Positions 8,968 through 14,997 of a stretch of 64,000 bases of DNA are shown one piece after another. Origin of the DNA: Fibrobacter sp. UWB4 (lineage in GTDB: Bacteria > Fibrobacterota > Fibrobacteria > Fibrobacterales > Fibrobacteraceae); assembly GCF_002210345.1 (NCBI RefSeq), contig NZ_MWQI01000001.1:930001-994000 (forward strand), written 5' to 3'. The translations under genes and the position numbers were made by a program. Numbering within the stretch: position 1 is the first letter of the stretch; every line of letters starts with the position of its first letter. Under the pieces are notes generated by a model. That model saw only the letters and a program-made list of their open reading frames with translations. It ran no database searches and was not told the origin of the DNA.

Positions 8968-8998
8968 AGGTCGCCAGTGAAAAACTGAGCGACCTTTT
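8968..8998. terminator. Bidirectional terminator between the GH5 and DUF486 genes
   Basis: AGGTCGC.CAGT / ACTG.GCGACCT arms form an 11-bp stem with TTTTCT on the plus side and an A/T-rich tract on the minus side. It lies between two convergent genes. Confidence 0.75.
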
Positions 8999-8999
8999 C

Positions 9000-9371
9000 T
9001 TATTTCAGGAAAGCGAAAAAGACTGCAGCGATGATGAACAGGAACGCCACAATGTGGTTCCACTGGAGTGTTTCTGTATGGAATACAGTCACTGCAATCG
9101 TCGTGAACACCGTAATTGAAATTGCTTCCTGAATGATCTTCAGCTGCATCAGGCTAAAAGGCCCGCCGTTGATGCGGCTTCCAATGTTGTTTGCTGGAAT
9201 CATGAAACTGTACTCCAGGAGCGCAATGCCCCACGAGGCTAGAATCACGAGGAAAAGCGGCCAGTCGGTGCTGATGTGCATTTCCTTGAGTTTAAGATTG
9301 CCGTACCAAGCGAACGTCATAAAGATGTTGGAACAGCAGAGAAGAAGAATTGTAAAAATACCAGCTTTCAT
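9000..9371 (-). CDS. DUF486 family small integral membrane protein
   Basis: The 123-residue protein is almost entirely hydrophobic, with four predicted transmembrane helices at about residues 4-22, 37-56, 75-96 and 104-122. The segment LASWGIALLEYSFMIPANNIGS is typical of DUF486, a family related to small drug/metabolite-type transporters. Its substrate is unknown. It is convergent with the GH5 gene and shares its terminator. There is no clear operon partner. A degenerate heptad repeat lies just upstream of the ATG at 9371. Confidence 0.8.
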   Translation of the reverse strand: MKAGIFTILLLCCSNIFMTFAWYGNLKLKEMHISTDWPLFLVILASWGIALLEYSFMIPANNIGSRINGGPFSLMQLKIIQEAISITVFTTIAVTVFHTETLQWNHIVAFLFIIAAVFFAFLK

Positions 9372-9470
9372 AATTTAGTAGACAGTAGGAAGTTAGAAGT
9401 TTGAAGTTGTTAAAGTCTTGTTGTCCTCGAAACAGTCATCCTCGAACGAAGTGAGGGAATCCATTATTTT
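9372..9470. repeat. Heptad repeat and dispersed CATCCTCGAACGAAG-type repeat
   Basis: AGTAGACAGTAGGAAGTTAG (near 9376-9395) is a single arm of the 7-bp repeat family. It is followed at 9435-9470 by CATCCTCGAACGAAGTGAGG with GGAATCCATTATTTTTGG, a copy of the dispersed element also at 11036, 30162 and 31555. The copy overlaps the stop codon of the DUF4416 gene. Confidence 0.55.
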
Positions 9471-10093
9471 TGGGGAATCGCCTTTTGGAAATGTTCTCTC
9501 TCGTCTTTCGTCTGTAGGCGTTTTGCGCCGTTCTCTCGTCTAAGTCTATACGCTCTTCCAGTAGTCATTTGATACGCCAAGCGCTTGCGTACCTCTTCGA
9601 GGTACTTGATGTAATTTTCGCTCTGGTAGTCACGGTAAGTCCAGTCAAAAGCGTGGAAATGACCATCCTGGAAATATAGCGTCGGCTCCACGAAAATCCC
9701 GCGCTGCATGTAAACGCGCTGGCGCTGGTCCTTGGTGGTTGCCAAAAAGAACTGCCCAAGCGTCATGTAGCCCGGATCAAGATTCACGGGGCGCAGTCCT
9801 GGTGTCCCGTTTTCCTTTGCAATTTCAAGTTCAATATCGTTTGTCCAAAGCTTGATATCGACAATCGTCTCGCGATCAACGAGATTCTCGTAGCTAAAGA
9901 ACGCTCGCACCGGCGCATCGCCAATTTCTTCTTTATAGTAGTTGGTAAACGTAAACGGGAACGGTTCCAGGTTCAGGTCTTCTTCGCCGAAACGCGACTT
10001 GAGCACTTCGCGGACGGTTTCTACGGACTTGGCGTCTTTCGCTAGGATGCCAACGATAATTTTCACTTTGGCAGGAGTTCTTATTTCACCCAT
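9464..10093 (-). CDS. DUF4416 family protein
   Basis: The protein of about 209 residues matches the DUF4416 family, with KIIVGILAKD, FPFTFTNYYKEEIG, RPVNLDPGYMTLGQFFLATTK and FVEPTLYFQDGHF. No enzymatic function is established for the family as far as I know. The frame extends upstream to a TTG at 10129. However, a TTTG-N20-TAAATTTG promoter (10099-10130, minus strand) occupies that extension, so the ATG at 10093 is the better start and the mRNA would be nearly leaderless. The C-terminal 25 residues are basic and overlap a dispersed repeat, so the very end may be variable between strains. Confidence 0.8.
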   Translation of the reverse strand: MGEIRTPAKVKIIVGILAKDAKSVETVREVLKSRFGEEDLNLEPFPFTFTNYYKEEIGDAPVRAFFSYENLVDRETIVDIKLWTNDIELEIAKENGTPGLRPVNLDPGYMTLGQFFLATTKDQRQRVYMQRGIFVEPTLYFQDGHFHAFDWTYRDYQSENYIKYLEEVRKRLAYQMTTGRAYRLRRENGAKRLQTKDEREHFQKAIPQK

Positions 10094-10098
10094 GACCG

Positions 10099-10130
10099 CA
10101 AATTTAGTAAAAGGCGAGTGACGCGGCAAA
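10099..10130 (-). promoter_or_regulatory. Bacteroidetes-type -33/-7 promoter of the DUF4416 gene
   Basis: On the minus strand TTTG (10130-10127) is followed after 20 bp by TAAATTTG (10106-10099). This matches the -33 TTTG / -7 TAnnTTTG pattern known in Bacteroidetes. The start point would lie within a few bases of the ATG at 10093. Confidence 0.6.
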
Positions 10131-10139
10131 AGTGTGCAA

Positions 10140-10269
10140 AACTCGAAAGCGCAAAAATTTATTTTTGCATTTTCGAGTTACAGCCACTGACGTCGTAGAC
10201 GTCAAAACATTTATGTTTTGACATGGCCGAGCCGTACTAAATGGCGTCCATAAGGACGCAAATTTAGTA
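10140..10269 (+). other. Structured leader with alternative hairpins before the glutaminyl cyclase gene
   Basis: Several stems follow one another. AACTCGAAA/TTTCGAGTT with inner GCAAAAA-type pairing occupies 10140-10179. TGACGTC/GACGTCA occupies 10188-10204. GTCAAAACAT/GTTTTGAC occupies 10201-10222 and overlaps the previous stem, so the two exclude each other. TACTAAAT..GCGTCC / GGACGC..ATTTAGTA occupies 10235-10269. The last stem ends ten bases before the ATG at 10280. The motif CGCAAATTTAGTAA occurs at both 10097 and 10257. Confidence 0.5.
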
Positions 10270-10279
10270 ATTTTACGAT

Positions 10280-11026
10280 ATGTTTAGAAGTGTATCTCTT
10301 TGTGCGTCTCTCGTCTTCGCTCTCTCGTCTTTTGCAAAAGCCGAGGCTCCTCGTGTAGAACCAACCATTCTCGATTCGATTCCGCACGAAACGTCTCATT
10401 TTACGCAGGGGCTTTCGTTTGATGGCAAAGAGCTGATCGAAACGACAGGGCAGTATGGAAAGTCTGGCCTGTATCGTCGTACACTAGACGGGAAAATCCT
10501 GGATTCAGCTCGTATCGAGGAACGCTATTTTGGTGAAGGTTCCGTTGTGCTTGGCGACGAGATTTACTACCTCACGTGGAAATCGCACAAGGCATTTATT
10601 TATTCGCGCAAGCCTTTTAAAATGAAGGGCGAATTTCGAATCCCGACAGAAGGCTGGGGACTTACGCTTTGGCAGGACCAGCTTTTAATGAGTAACGGTT
10701 CTGACGAACTTCTGCAAATTTCGCCGGGAGGCTTTTCTGTGACGGGGGTCGTCAAGGTTCGTGATGGGCGTTATTCGATAAAGCTGTTGAATGAGCTTGA
10801 AGTTGTTGGAAACGTCGTGTATGCGAATATCTGGCAGACGGATTTGATTGCTGAAATTGAAATGCCGAGCGGGAAAGTGCTCCGCTACATTGACTTCTCG
10901 AAAAAGGCGGGGGCGGTTCGCGACAGCCATCCTGGTGTCGATGTCTTGAACGGTATTGCCTACGATGGCAAGGATTTCTGGATTACCGGCAAGCTCTGGC
11001 CGCAGATTTATAAAGTCAAGTTCTAG
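10280..11026 (+). CDS. Glutaminyl-peptide cyclotransferase (glutamine cyclotransferase family)
   Basis: The enzyme converts N-terminal glutamine of exported proteins to pyroglutamate. The 248-residue protein has a signal peptide (residues 1-21, MFRSVSLCASLVFALSSFAKA). The six-bladed propeller family signatures follow: HETSHFTQGLSFDGKELIETTGQYGKS near 36-62, WKSHKAFIY near 99, and ELEVVGNVVYANIWQTDLI near 172. HPGVDVLNGIAYD lies near the C-terminus. The cellular site is the periplasm, where it may protect secreted hydrolases; that role is inferred. It stands alone between a structured leader and the tmRNA repeat array. Confidence 0.88.
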   Translation: MFRSVSLCASLVFALSSFAKAEAPRVEPTILDSIPHETSHFTQGLSFDGKELIETTGQYGKSGLYRRTLDGKILDSARIEERYFGEGSVVLGDEIYYLTWKSHKAFIYSRKPFKMKGEFRIPTEGWGLTLWQDQLLMSNGSDELLQISPGGFSVTGVVKVRDGRYSIKLLNELEVVGNVVYANIWQTDLIAEIEMPSGKVLRYIDFSKKAGAVRDSHPGVDVLNGIAYDGKDFWITGKLWPQIYKVKF

Positions 11027-11035
11027 AAGATTCTC

Positions 11036-11072
11036 GTCATCCTCGAAGCGAAGCGGAGGGGATCCATTATTT
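11036..11072. repeat. Dispersed CATCCTCGAAGCGAAG...GGATCCATTATTTTT repeat
   Basis: A copy of the short element also seen at 9435, 30162 and 31555. It contains inverted CTTCG/CGAAG-type arms and lies between the glutaminyl cyclase stop codon and the tmRNA repeats. Confidence 0.5.
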
Positions 11073-11080
11073 TTCATCAC

Positions 11081-11111
11081 TTTCCAAGTGTGATGGAATT
11101 TTATATATTTG
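11081..11111 (+). promoter_or_regulatory. -33/-7-like promoter ahead of repeat unit 1
   Basis: TTTC (11081-11084), a 19-bp spacer and TATATTTG (11104-11111) precede the first GGGGGTGCTCTGG. The -7 element is perfect and the -33 has one mismatch. Confidence 0.5.
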
Positions 11112-11271
11112 TGTTGAATCGGGGGTGCTCTGGTTTGCCAAAATTTCTGCTACTCGCAGCAATTTTGCCCCTCGGGTCTTTCGAACGCATGCGTTCTCAA
11201 GAGCTTAAATGCTCGCAAGCTCGCATTTAGTCGACAGGCCTGTCTCAACCAGATCATAATTTGAACATGCC

Positions 11272-11303
11272 TTTGCATTTTAACCTGATGTTTGTTATAT
11301 TTG
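11272..11303 (+). promoter_or_regulatory. Perfect -33/-7 promoter in repeat unit 1
   Basis: TTTG (11272-11275), exactly 20 bp, then TATATTTG (11296-11303). Transcription would begin about 10-15 bases before the GGGGGTGCTC of unit 2. Confidence 0.65.
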
Positions 11304-11473
11304 TGTTCAACCACTAATATACGGGGGTGCTCTGGTTTGCCAAAATTTCTGCTACTCGCAGCAATTTTGCCCCTCGGGTCTTTCGAACGCATGCGTTCTC
11401 AAGAGCTTAAATGCTCGCAAGCTCGCATTTAGTCGACAGGCCTGTCTCAACCAGATCATAATTTGAACATGCC

Positions 11474-11505
11474 TTTGCATTTTAACCTGATGTTTGTTAT
11501 ATTTG
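11474..11505 (+). promoter_or_regulatory. Perfect -33/-7 promoter in repeat unit 2
   Basis: An identical copy of the 11272-11303 promoter, placed before unit 3. I see no comparable promoter between 11525 and the tmRNA start at 11678. This is therefore a candidate promoter for a precursor containing unit 3 plus tmRNA. Confidence 0.65.
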
Positions 11506-11650
11506 TGTTCAACCACTAATATACGGGGGTGCTCTGGTTTGCCAAAATTTCTGCTACTCGCAGCAATTTTGCCCCTCGGGTCTTTCGAACGCATGCGTTC
11601 TCAAGAGCTTAAATGCTCGCAAGCTCGCATTTAATCGACAGGCCTGTCTC

Positions 11651-11692
11651 AACCGAGCACCCTTGTGTAGAACACAAGGGGGTGCTCTGGTT
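11651..11692 (+). other. Inverted repeat spanning the tmRNA 5' processing site
   Basis: AACCGAGCACCCTTGTGT and ACACAAGGGGGTGCTCTGGTT are near-perfect complements around an AGA loop. The right arm contains the first 15 bases of mature tmRNA. In a precursor this hairpin would compete with the tmRNA acceptor stem (5' GGGGGUG with 3' CACCUCC). Confidence 0.65.
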
Positions 11693-12035
11693 TCGACAGG
11701 GTTACCGAAGTGTTAGTTGCAAGTCGAGGTCTCAGACGAGGGCAACTCGTTAAAAAGTCTGAAAAAAAATAAGTGCTGACGAAAACTACGCACTCGCTGC
11801 CTAATTAACGGCAACGCCGGGCCTCATTCCGCTCCCATCGGGGTGTACGTCCGGACGCAATATGGGATAGGGAAGTGTCATGCCTGGGGGCATCTCCCGA
11901 GATTTTCTAGGCTGGTCAAACTCCGCGCCGACCTTCTTGGGCGTGGATAAGACGAGATCTTAAATTCGAAGGGAACACTTGTAGGAACGTACATGGACGT
12001 GATTTTGGACAGGGGTTCGACTCCCCTCACCTCCA
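11678..12035 (+). ncRNA. ssrA: Transfer-messenger RNA (tmRNA)
   Basis: tmRNA rescues stalled ribosomes and tags the released protein for proteolysis. The 358-nt molecule starts GGGGGTGCTCTGGTTTCGAC and ends with a T arm (AGGGG TTCGACT CCCCT) and CACCTCC plus discriminator A at 12035. The acceptor stem GGGGGUG/CACCUCC includes the G3-U pair that marks alanine acceptance. The tag frame runs 11775-11804 and encodes ADENYALAA followed by TAA. CCA is not encoded and must be added. Pseudoknot-like pairings occupy the middle. A terminator hairpin follows at 12042. The repeat array and processing-site hairpin upstream are unusual for ssrA. Confidence 0.97.
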
Positions 12036-12041
12036 GAAAAA

Positions 12042-12068
12042 CAAAGGCTCACTTTAGGTGAGCCTTTG
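12042..12068. terminator. Bidirectional terminator between tmRNA and the radical SAM maturase
   Basis: CAAAGGCTCAC / GTGAGCCTTTG arms form an 11-bp stem around TTTAG. On the minus strand it is followed by TTTTTC and would terminate the maturase operon; on the plus strand it closes the tmRNA transcript. Confidence 0.8.
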
Positions 12069-12087
12069 TTGTATATTGATTTGTCCT

Positions 12088-14169
12088 TTACGAGAGGATA
12101 ACCTTTTCTAAATTGACTTTTTCGCCTTTTAAGTTGGATTTGTCAATCAGGAAAATATCCTGTTTTTCAAACATGACAATGCCTTTGCATTGATTGTATG
12201 TTTCTTCCGAATAAGACTCTACAATGACAAATGTTTTCAAATTGAATTTTCGTATTTTTTCAAGAACCGATTTTGAATCTTCATGTCCATCTTCGTAAAG
12301 AAGGACCTTGTCCGTTGGGTTCAAGTTGTCCTTAATCCAGTGGGCGAGATCTTCGTTCCAGAGACTCTCCTTGATTGGCAAAAGGAGGGAAATTAAAGAG
12401 CTGGAATTCTGTTTTATACGATATTGCAGCAGCTCTTTTACTTGACCGAGTTGTACTGAGATGTTTTTTCCATCAACGTCCGGCTTTATCCAGATTTCAT
12501 CGACGTTTGAATCGATGAACTGCTTGTATTCTGGGCAATTAAGCTTGGAACCTTCCAATATAACCGTGCTATGGCTCTTCTTGGAATCGAGTATGTCGAT
12601 CATTGCCATAACATCTTTGTTCTGCTCAAAATCCTTTCCGTAAATTGCGACCTTTTCGTAGTGCTTTACGTCGTGAATGTCCATAAGGCTGTAGAAGGTC
12701 TGTAAATCTATGGAATCCTTGTCTTTCCCGTTGTCCAAAGCGACAAAAATGTTTCTTGGATCTTCGTTTGGAATATTAAAATTGAGCAGATACGGTAATT
12801 GAGGGTTATTTTCAAACTCTTCAATTAAGAATGGCAACATCATTTTGTTGAATTCGCAAACTTCGTTTTCCAGTTCGCCATCTTTTCCGGCGTAATGGTC
12901 AACAGAATGGCAAACTCCACCGCATAGCCTTTTCCAGACGCAGTCCTTGCAGCGTTTAAAGTTGTCTCTCGAACGGCTGAGCGTTTTGGCCATAATTGGG
13001 CTTTGCGCAAGCAGTTTGTCGATGGGCGCTTCGTGGACGTTTCCTATTTTGAAATCCGGGTCGCCAATGAAATCATCGCAGATATAAATGTCACCGTTGT
13101 TCGAAAAACCGAGCATGTTTTTCCCTGCGCCACAGGGAATCTGCGAACACATAAACGTGTTTTCGTTTGCAAATAAGCTGGATGCCATGTCTGCCAAAGT
13201 GCGTTCGTGTATTTTTTCTTGATTGTGGGTGTTGTTTTCGACAACCCGTTCGTATATTCTTTTATAGGCTTTGAATATCTGCTCTCCTGTTACATATAGA
13301 GAGCTGTCGTTCCCTCCACGTCCAACTTTCATTAGGGGAATGAATGAGAATGAGTAGATGTTATTGGCGAGGTAAAAATCAAGAACTTCATCAATGTGTT
13401 CGGCGACATTGCTTGTCATGACGCCCAATACGCCAAAGAGGACCCCGTGCTTTTGCAATATGCGGATCCCACGCAATGTCTGATCCAGGGAGCCTTTGCC
13501 ATTTTGCAAGACTCTCGCTGTATTTTGGAATGGGGCCGGTCCATCGAGACTTACGCCGACTTGGATATTGTTGCTCTTGATAAATTCTGCAATTTCGTCG
13601 GTGACCATAGACGCGTTTGTCTGAATGGATATAATCACCTTGTTATCGTATTTTTTTGAATATTCAACAAGATCCTTGATCAGTTTGAAATTGATTAACG
13701 GTTCTCCACCATGTAAAACAACAGTTATGCTCTTGCCTGGATTTAAGCGGACGTATTCGTCTACAACTTTGTGCGCTGTTTCTGTTGACATGTGGGAGGA
13801 CTGGTCAATGCCTGCGTTTGAATAGCAGTATACGCACTTTAAGTTACAGGCTAGAGTGATTTTCAAAACAGCAAGGGTCGGATATTCTTTTAATGCGCAG
13901 GTGGAGCTGCACTTGCTCTGTCTTGAATCTGTTTTAGAAGTAAGCAGATTATGCGTATGCAGAAGATATTTTAGCTTGTCGATATCTTCAAGAGAAATTC
14001 CGTCGCATTGATTAAATATGGCTTCCGTCTCTATGCCGGATTCTATCTTTTGCACAATGTCTTTGCTGACGTCATCAAGAAGTAACCACCCTCCAGTCTT
14101 GGGATTGATTGCTAATTGTCTGTTATTTTTTAACTGAAGCCATTTAATGGGGTTTTGAGTCTCGATCAT
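12088..14169 (-). CDS. Radical SAM/SPASM peptide maturase with N-terminal RRE-like domain
   Basis: The 693-residue protein probably modifies the small peptide encoded just upstream at 14241-14612. Residues about 10-76 (INPKTGGWLLLDD...GISLEDIDKLKYLL) resemble a PqqD-type recognition domain. The radical SAM cluster ligands are C108, C112 and C115 in ACNLKCVYC, followed by VVLHGGEPL and VGVSLDGP. The SPASM region has eight cysteines (C341, C346, C364, C407, C410, C416, C420, C438) in the usual spacing for two auxiliary clusters. About 220 C-terminal residues (470-693) match no domain I know. The architecture resembles maturases described as the FibroRumin group in a survey of radical SAM peptide systems; that link is from memory. 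No protease or exporter gene is adjacent. Confidence 0.88.
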   Translation of the reverse strand: MIETQNPIKWLQLKNNRQLAINPKTGGWLLLDDVSKDIVQKIESGIETEAIFNQCDGISLEDIDKLKYLLHTHNLLTSKTDSRQSKCSSTCALKEYPTLAVLKITLACNLKCVYCYSNAGIDQSSHMSTETAHKVVDEYVRLNPGKSITVVLHGGEPLINFKLIKDLVEYSKKYDNKVIISIQTNASMVTDEIAEFIKSNNIQVGVSLDGPAPFQNTARVLQNGKGSLDQTLRGIRILQKHGVLFGVLGVMTSNVAEHIDEVLDFYLANNIYSFSFIPLMKVGRGGNDSSLYVTGEQIFKAYKRIYERVVENNTHNQEKIHERTLADMASSLFANENTFMCSQIPCGAGKNMLGFSNNGDIYICDDFIGDPDFKIGNVHEAPIDKLLAQSPIMAKTLSRSRDNFKRCKDCVWKRLCGGVCHSVDHYAGKDGELENEVCEFNKMMLPFLIEEFENNPQLPYLLNFNIPNEDPRNIFVALDNGKDKDSIDLQTFYSLMDIHDVKHYEKVAIYGKDFEQNKDVMAMIDILDSKKSHSTVILEGSKLNCPEYKQFIDSNVDEIWIKPDVDGKNISVQLGQVKELLQYRIKQNSSSLISLLLPIKESLWNEDLAHWIKDNLNPTDKVLLYEDGHEDSKSVLEKIRKFNLKTFVIVESYSEETYNQCKGIVMFEKQDIFLIDKSNLKGEKVNLEKVILS

Positions 14170-14184
14170 AATAATATTTCAAAA

Positions 14185-14213
14185 TACTGGAATGACTTTA
14201 CGCCATTCCAGTA
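14185..14213 (-). terminator. Attenuator-like hairpin between precursor and maturase genes
   Basis: TACTGGAATG / CATTCCAGTA arms give a 10-bp stem in the 71-bp gap between the two genes. On the minus strand it is followed by a short T-rich stretch. A partial terminator here would give more precursor than enzyme, as is common in ribosomal-peptide operons. Confidence 0.6.
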
Positions 14214-14240
14214 ACAATTTATTTTAACCTATGATTTAGA

Positions 14241-14612
14241 TTAGCGAATTTTGAGGACCTTCTCGACGGCAGCTCTATTAGCTGGTTCGAAGGAAATCTT
14301 ATTTTCCGTAAGCTTGCAGCCAAGTTCAGCAAGCTTTAAGGTTGTTTCTTTTTCCAGCACACCTTCAAATTCGATATAAGAGGTGCTTTGCTTGAGTTCG
14401 GCCTTTGCAACCGGGTTGATTTTCTTGTATGGACGAGGAATCGGAATGATGATTTCTTTGTAAGGATAGAACTTGATGTATGGTTTAGACTTGATATATG
14501 GACCATCTTGGAGGTATGGCTTTTTACCGACATCTTCAAGTCGTTTGCCTGTTGTTTTTAAAGATTCAACAACATTAATCTTGTTGTTGAGATTGACTTT
14601 TTTGTTATCCAT
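14241..14612 (-). CDS. Candidate ribosomal natural-product precursor with PY hexad repeats
   Basis: The 123-residue basic peptide precedes the radical SAM/SPASM maturase and probably is its substrate. Residues 1-30 are leader-like (VVESLKTTGKRLEDVG). From residue 32 the dipeptide PY recurs every six residues, at 32, 38, 44 and 50 (PYLQDG, PYIKSK, PYIKFY, PYKEII), with a fifth PY at 61. This block is rich in Lys and Ile. The C-terminal half (about 70-123) looks like a small folded domain with the single Cys99. There is no double-glycine cleavage motif and no cysteine cluster, so it is unlike SCIFF or lanthipeptides. The ATG at 14612 has CAGGAGA about nine bases upstream. I do not recognise a named family. 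Confidence 0.75.
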   Translation of the reverse strand: MDNKKVNLNNKINVVESLKTTGKRLEDVGKKPYLQDGPYIKSKPYIKFYPYKEIIIPIPRPYKKINPVAKAELKQSTSYIEFEGVLEKETTLKLAELGCKLTENKISFEPANRAAVEKVLKIR

Positions 14613-14813
14613 TATTTTGTTTCTCCTGTAGAAGGTGTTAGTATTATTTTTAACACAGTAACGTAAGTATAGTTTATTTAAGAAAAAATTAATTTAATTC
14701 AGATGTAAAATTTTCTTTGTATATACAGACAATTTCATTTTCATGCTTAAAATAGGGGCTTTTTTCCCTGAAATCTGTTTGCGTGATGCTGATTTGAACC
14801 TTTTTCCCCATGC

Positions 14814-14861
14814 TTTACATAAAATGTAAAACTATTTGTTATAATTTACATATTTTGTAAA
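14814..14861. promoter_or_regulatory. Two upstream activator palindromes for dapF
   Basis: TTTACATAAAATGTAAA (14814-14830) is a perfect 17-bp palindrome, and TTTACATATTTTGTAAA (14845-14861) has perfect TTTACA/TGTAAA arms. They lie about 117 and 86 bp before the -24 box. Their centres are 31 bp apart, the same spacing as the two sites above the pyrG promoter. Confidence 0.65.
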
Positions 14862-14945
14862 AGCTTTCAATTTGTGAAAAATGTTTTGTTATGGATGAAT
14901 GGCGAATTTAGCTTAATTTTGCCCTTTTTACTGAAAATGTAAAAG

Positions 14946-14960
14946 TGGCACGATTTTTGC
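14946..14960 (+). promoter_or_regulatory. Sigma-54 (-24/-12) promoter of dapF
   Basis: TGGCACGATTTTTGC matches the consensus TGGCACGnnnnTTGC throughout. The start would be near 14972, about 26 nt before the dapF ATG at 14998. Confidence 0.85.
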
Positions 14961-14997
14961 CTATAGAGCGCGAATAGCGTAAAAAGGATTACATTTT

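Larger units (their letters stand above)
11121..11654 (+). repeat. Tandem 202-bp repeats carrying the tmRNA 5' end (two full units and one partial)
   Basis: Units start at 11121, 11323 and 11525. Units 1 and 2 are identical over 202 bp. Unit 3 matches through 11654 with one difference (A at 11634). Each begins with GGGGGTGCTCTGGTTT, the first 16 bases of the mature tmRNA at 11678. Each then holds palindromic blocks: CAAAATT/AATTTTG, GAACGCATGCGTTC, AAATGC/GCATTT and GACAGGCCTGTC. The block ending CGACAGGCCTGTCTCAACC is close to an inverted copy of the tmRNA start. In unit 3 the next bases, GAGCACCC, can pair with that unit's own 5' GGGTGCTC and close the structure. Units 1 and 2 end with a promoter (11272-11303, 11474-11505). 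The minus-strand 80-residue frames inside are artefacts of the duplication. Whether the units make stable RNAs is unknown. Confidence 0.85.
14613..14997. promoter_or_regulatory. Divergent control region, precursor operon / dapF
   Basis: No gene is visible in these 385 bp. The left part is A/T-rich with a GTGTTA/TAACAC inverted repeat near 14635-14657 and a TATACT that could be a -10 box for the precursor. The right part holds the dapF activator palindromes and sigma-54 promoter, listed separately. Confidence 0.5.

Noticed and set aside
11150-11594. Two identical 80-residue minus-strand frames inside the tmRNA repeats
   Set aside because: They are identical only because the DNA unit is duplicated. 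There is no ribosome-binding site, and the sequence is explained by palindromic RNA-like structure.
11121-11654. CRISPR array
   Set aside because: The repeats are 202 bp, adjacent and without unique spacers, and no cas genes are present.
12088-14612. SCIFF, sactipeptide or lanthipeptide system
   Set aside because: The precursor has a single cysteine, no Ser/Thr/Cys-rich core and no double-glycine leader; only the radical SAM/SPASM enzyme is shared with some of these.
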